Assembly: GCA_964446655.1 (NCBI GenBank)
Contig: CAYUPL010000007.1
Span: forward strand, 1-64,000
Direction of reading: 5' to 3'
DNA length: 64,000 nt
Source: Desulfopila_A sp964446655
GTDB taxonomy: Bacteria > Desulfobacterota > Desulfobulbia > Desulfobulbales > Desulfocapsaceae
This document shows, in pieces, positions 61,987 to 64,000 of this stretch (positions are counted from its first letter, which is position 1; every line of letters starts with the position of its first letter). Made by a program: the position numbers and the translations under genes. The notes beneath the pieces are model-generated. The model ran no database searches. It saw only the letters and a list, made by a program, of their open reading frames with translations, and was not told where the DNA came from.

Positions 61987-63525
61987 TTAGATGCGATATT
62001 TGTTCTTCATCTCCTGATAGACCAGGGTGGACACCTGTCTGATGACATTACCGCGGGTGCGCATCCAGGTGCCGTAGTCATTCGTCCGACTGCCTTTTTC
62101 AATAACTCCGACGATGGCATAGGGATAGCGGCGCCCGTTTTTCCCACGCAGCACGAGGATGCCCATATCACCGCAGAGATGTGCTGTAGAGCCTGTTTTG
62201 TTGTAGACCGTAGTTCCCCTGGGAATGGGGGTACCGTCATAGAGACGATCACGGCCCGGCAGGGACATCAGACGGCGCATCTCCTTGCTGTAGGGCAATT
62301 CATCGTTCCATAATGCCTGAAGGAAGCGGATATAATCGGAGGGTACGGCACTGTTCTTATAGGTTCTGCCACCGGGAGGAATGTATTCCACAATCTTTGT
62401 ATTCTTAAATATATGACTGTAATGTTTCCGTAAAATCTCTTCGCAACGGGCAGGTCCCCCTGCCATCTTGATAACCCAGTTGGTTGAGCCATTGTTGCTG
62501 TGCTGGATCATTGCTTCCATATTTCTTCTGCTTTGCGGGCCATAGATCAAGCTGCCTTCCTTGACCTGATGAAAGAAAGCCAGTGAGATAAAGGGCTTGA
62601 TCATGCTGGCAGCCTGAAAAACCTGATCTGTGTTGATATTAACAAGACTTTCCCCTCGGCTCAGATCATACACGGCCCAACTGGTCCTTTCATCACCGGC
62701 GAGCTGGCCTTTGCGGCGCATTTCGCCGATAAGCTCCTCAATGCTCTTTTCAAACCGAGGATCAGCAGGAGGAAGAACCGTATAGGTTTTTTTCACCATA
62801 CGCGGCGCCAAGGCAACGACAGGTTGCTCCACTTGAGGGAGAGGCGCGACATTCTTCTCCTCGGCGATCTCTACCGGCTCAGAGGGTTCAGAAGCAGGCA
62901 GCGATTCCGTCGCATCATAGAGATGGCTGGATTCACCGTAAATGACCGGACTGTTGATCTCTGGAGTTATGGATGTATGAATACGTTTGGACTTGAGCAG
63001 CTTGCCGTGCCGCCGCGCTACCGTGTTTGTTGAGGCCCGATCCCCCATGCGTCGATACACAAGAGCGTAGTTATCACCACCGGTCTGCATGATGAACAGC
63101 TTTTTGCCCACCTCTTCGCCAAGATAGCTGTACACCCGGGTATAGACCTTTTTCAGAGCATCAAGGTTTGGACCAAGACCATAACTGACATTATACAGCT
63201 CATAATACCCTTTATCTTCAACGGCATAACATTCCGGCAGGCCTGCTTGACGAAGAATTGCATTATGCCTGATGACCTTCTGCAGCGCATTCAAAGCGGT
63301 TTCGTTCAGATCATTGATCAGGCCGAACTCACCTTTGTCGCGGCCGACAATGCGAAATTGCGAAATTTCCTCCTGCTCAAAAACTTCGCCGAACTGCTCC
63401 TGATAGTCAAGAACAGTTTCCAGATTGCTATCCCATATATAGGCGATATCATATTCAATGTCCTGAGCAAAAAGACAGGAGGGAACCAAGACGACAATAA
63501 AAAACAGTGCAACACAACGCAGCAT
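61987..63525 (-). CDS. Exported serine hydrolase, class A beta-lactamase-like domain
   Basis: 512 residues. Signal peptide, an N-terminal region of about 190 residues without a recognised family (several Tyr-rich segments, one a LFIMQTGGDNYALVYRR strand), a proline-rich linker (210-265), then a penicillin-binding/beta-lactamase domain: nucleophile SxxK in AASMIKPF near residue 309, SNN in QHSNNGSTN, and KTGS in YNKTGSTAHLCG. The class A Glu166 omega-loop is not obvious, so DD-peptidase or another hydrolase role is as likely as beta-lactamase. It converges on the binding-protein gene. Confidence 0.88.
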   Translation of the reverse strand: MLRCVALFFIVVLVPSCLFAQDIEYDIAYIWDSNLETVLDYQEQFGEVFEQEEISQFRIVGRDKGEFGLINDLNETALNALQKVIRHNAILRQAGLPECYAVEDKGYYELYNVSYGLGPNLDALKKVYTRVYSYLGEEVGKKLFIMQTGGDNYALVYRRMGDRASTNTVARRHGKLLKSKRIHTSITPEINSPVIYGESSHLYDATESLPASEPSEPVEIAEEKNVAPLPQVEQPVVALAPRMVKKTYTVLPPADPRFEKSIEELIGEMRRKGQLAGDERTSWAVYDLSRGESLVNINTDQVFQAASMIKPFISLAFFHQVKEGSLIYGPQSRRNMEAMIQHSNNGSTNWVIKMAGGPARCEEILRKHYSHIFKNTKIVEYIPPGGRTYKNSAVPSDYIRFLQALWNDELPYSKEMRRLMSLPGRDRLYDGTPIPRGTTVYNKTGSTAHLCGDMGILVLRGKNGRRYPYAIVGVIEKGSRTNDYGTWMRTRGNVIRQVSTLVYQEMKNKYRI

Positions 63526-63602
63526 AACATTCCATAGGGTTAAAACTTGAACACTTTTTCAGCAAAGCCGGCACATAAAGCCGTCACATCTGCTTCCACG
63601 GC

Positions 63603-63618
63603 GACCTCGGCTGATGAG
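63603..63618. repeat. Dispersed repeat GACCTCGGCTGATGAG
   Basis: Matches 56595-56610 at 15 of 16 bases. It lies in the 238-base gap between the serine hydrolase and the ferredoxin:thioredoxin reductase-like gene, which otherwise holds only a doubtful 76-codon frame. Confidence 0.45.
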
Positions 63619-63763
63619 GAGTTCAGGCTCTCTCCGTTGCCGGATGGTATTGCCATTACGATAAAGCATGTAGCAGAACATGCGGTACAACTCTGGTCGG
63701 AGGAGTTGTAGGATCCAGCCAAACCATCATCCCGGCGAATATACCAAAAAATACACTCCGGTA

Positions 63764-64000
63764 CTAACACTTTTCCGACGGTCTCCGTTCCGGAACGTAG
63801 TGCTCGATACGACCATCATTCCATTCTTGCGATACATACAGAGCGCAATAGCAACTGCCGTATTGCGCAATATCGGCTTCCCGATAATCGCAGGGACAGA
63901 TAATATCCCGGTCGGCTTTGATATCTTCTTTGGCCAGACGGCAGGGACAACACATATACCCGTAACGTTCCTTATTGGTTATCAGGGCCCTGATCAGGAA
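63764..64000 (-). CDS. Ferredoxin:thioredoxin reductase catalytic subunit-like, partial
   Basis: 78 C-terminal codons; the 5' end lies beyond the window, and the frame is open up to the last base (RALITNKERYGY before the first Cys). Cys motifs are C-P-C-R, then C-P-C-D-Y-R and C-Y-C, the order of the FTR beta subunit (CPC ... CPC ... CHC), which holds a 4Fe-4S cluster beside a redox disulfide and reduces thioredoxin with ferredoxin electrons. The last motif has Tyr in place of His. Such short FTR-like proteins are common in sulfate reducers and methanogens. Confidence 0.88.
   Translation of the reverse strand, partial: FLIRALITNKERYGYMCCPCRLAKEDIKADRDIICPCDYREADIAQYGSCYCALYVSQEWNDGRIEHYVPERRPSEKC

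Noticed and set aside
63540..63770. A 76-codon minus-strand frame after the ferredoxin:thioredoxin reductase-like gene
   Set aside because: It needs a GTG start overlapping the previous stop, has no clear ribosome site, runs through a dispersed repeat and matches no family I know.

Overview
The window reads as chromosomal DNA of an anaerobic, Gram-negative, Deltaproteobacteria-like bacterium (Desulfobacterota, perhaps near the Desulfobulbales). This is an inference from gene content: TRAP transport, many PAS/response-regulator kinases, sigma-54 control, ADP-forming acyl-CoA synthetase, a UGA-encoded selenoprotein, and a ferredoxin:thioredoxin reductase-type protein. It is draft sequence: a 100-N gap at 8602-8701 is flanked on both sides by the same 55 bp. 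No rRNA, tRNA, CRISPR array or intact insertion sequence was seen.

Layout. 0.1-9.3 kb: exported protein, PLP enzyme, acyltransferase/hydrolase fusion, an ornithine cyclodeaminase-type enzyme plus arginase, a hybrid kinase broken by the gap, and a nitroreductase remnant. 9.4-13.5 kb: TRAP transporter (dctM, dctQ, dctP) and a FadR-type regulator. 13.5-19.7 kb: an operator/promoter/terminator unit that may encode a small RNA, then a sigma-54 activator next to divergent sigma-54 promoters serving a CoA-transferase on one side and an SDR plus thiolase on the other; together these could convert 3-hydroxybutyrate or acetoacetate to acetyl-CoA. 19.8-25 kb: flavoprotein, LysE exporter, GNAT, lipocalin, ferritin-like protein, and a TetR gene followed by a PrdB/GrdB-like selenoprotein. 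25-30 kb: mgtE, an AbiE toxin-antitoxin pair, an MscS channel and a nitroreductase.

30.4-38.1 kb holds an acyl-group cluster: ADP-forming acyl-CoA synthetase, a CoA-transferase fused to a GNAT domain, a MaoC hydratase, a histone-deacetylase-like enzyme and a hydantoinase/oxoprolinase-like protein. 38.3-51 kb is a signalling block: a giant kinase with two periplasmic binding domains, a PocR-domain kinase, a REC-PAS kinase, REC-HDOD, REC plus degenerate HD-GYP, a cobalamin-binding protein and a PAS protein with a Cys-rich tail. 51.2-56.6 kb: queF, an ECF sigma factor operon with a TPR membrane protein and a Gly/Asn-rich exported protein, and a paralogous TPR lipoprotein. 56.6-64 kb: a choline-to-betaine operon (gntR-betA-betB-binding protein), an exported serine hydrolase and a partial ferredoxin:thioredoxin reductase-like gene.

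Two observations tie distant parts together. The operator core TTGGTACTACC occurs twice near 13.8 kb and twice near 56.7 kb, and at both loci one copy starts exactly 28 bp after the start of a TTGAC(A/T) -35 box, which suggests shared or cross control by the two FadR-type regulators. Short dispersed repeats recur in the gaps at 29.4, 51.0, 52.0-52.3, 56.6 and 63.6 kb.
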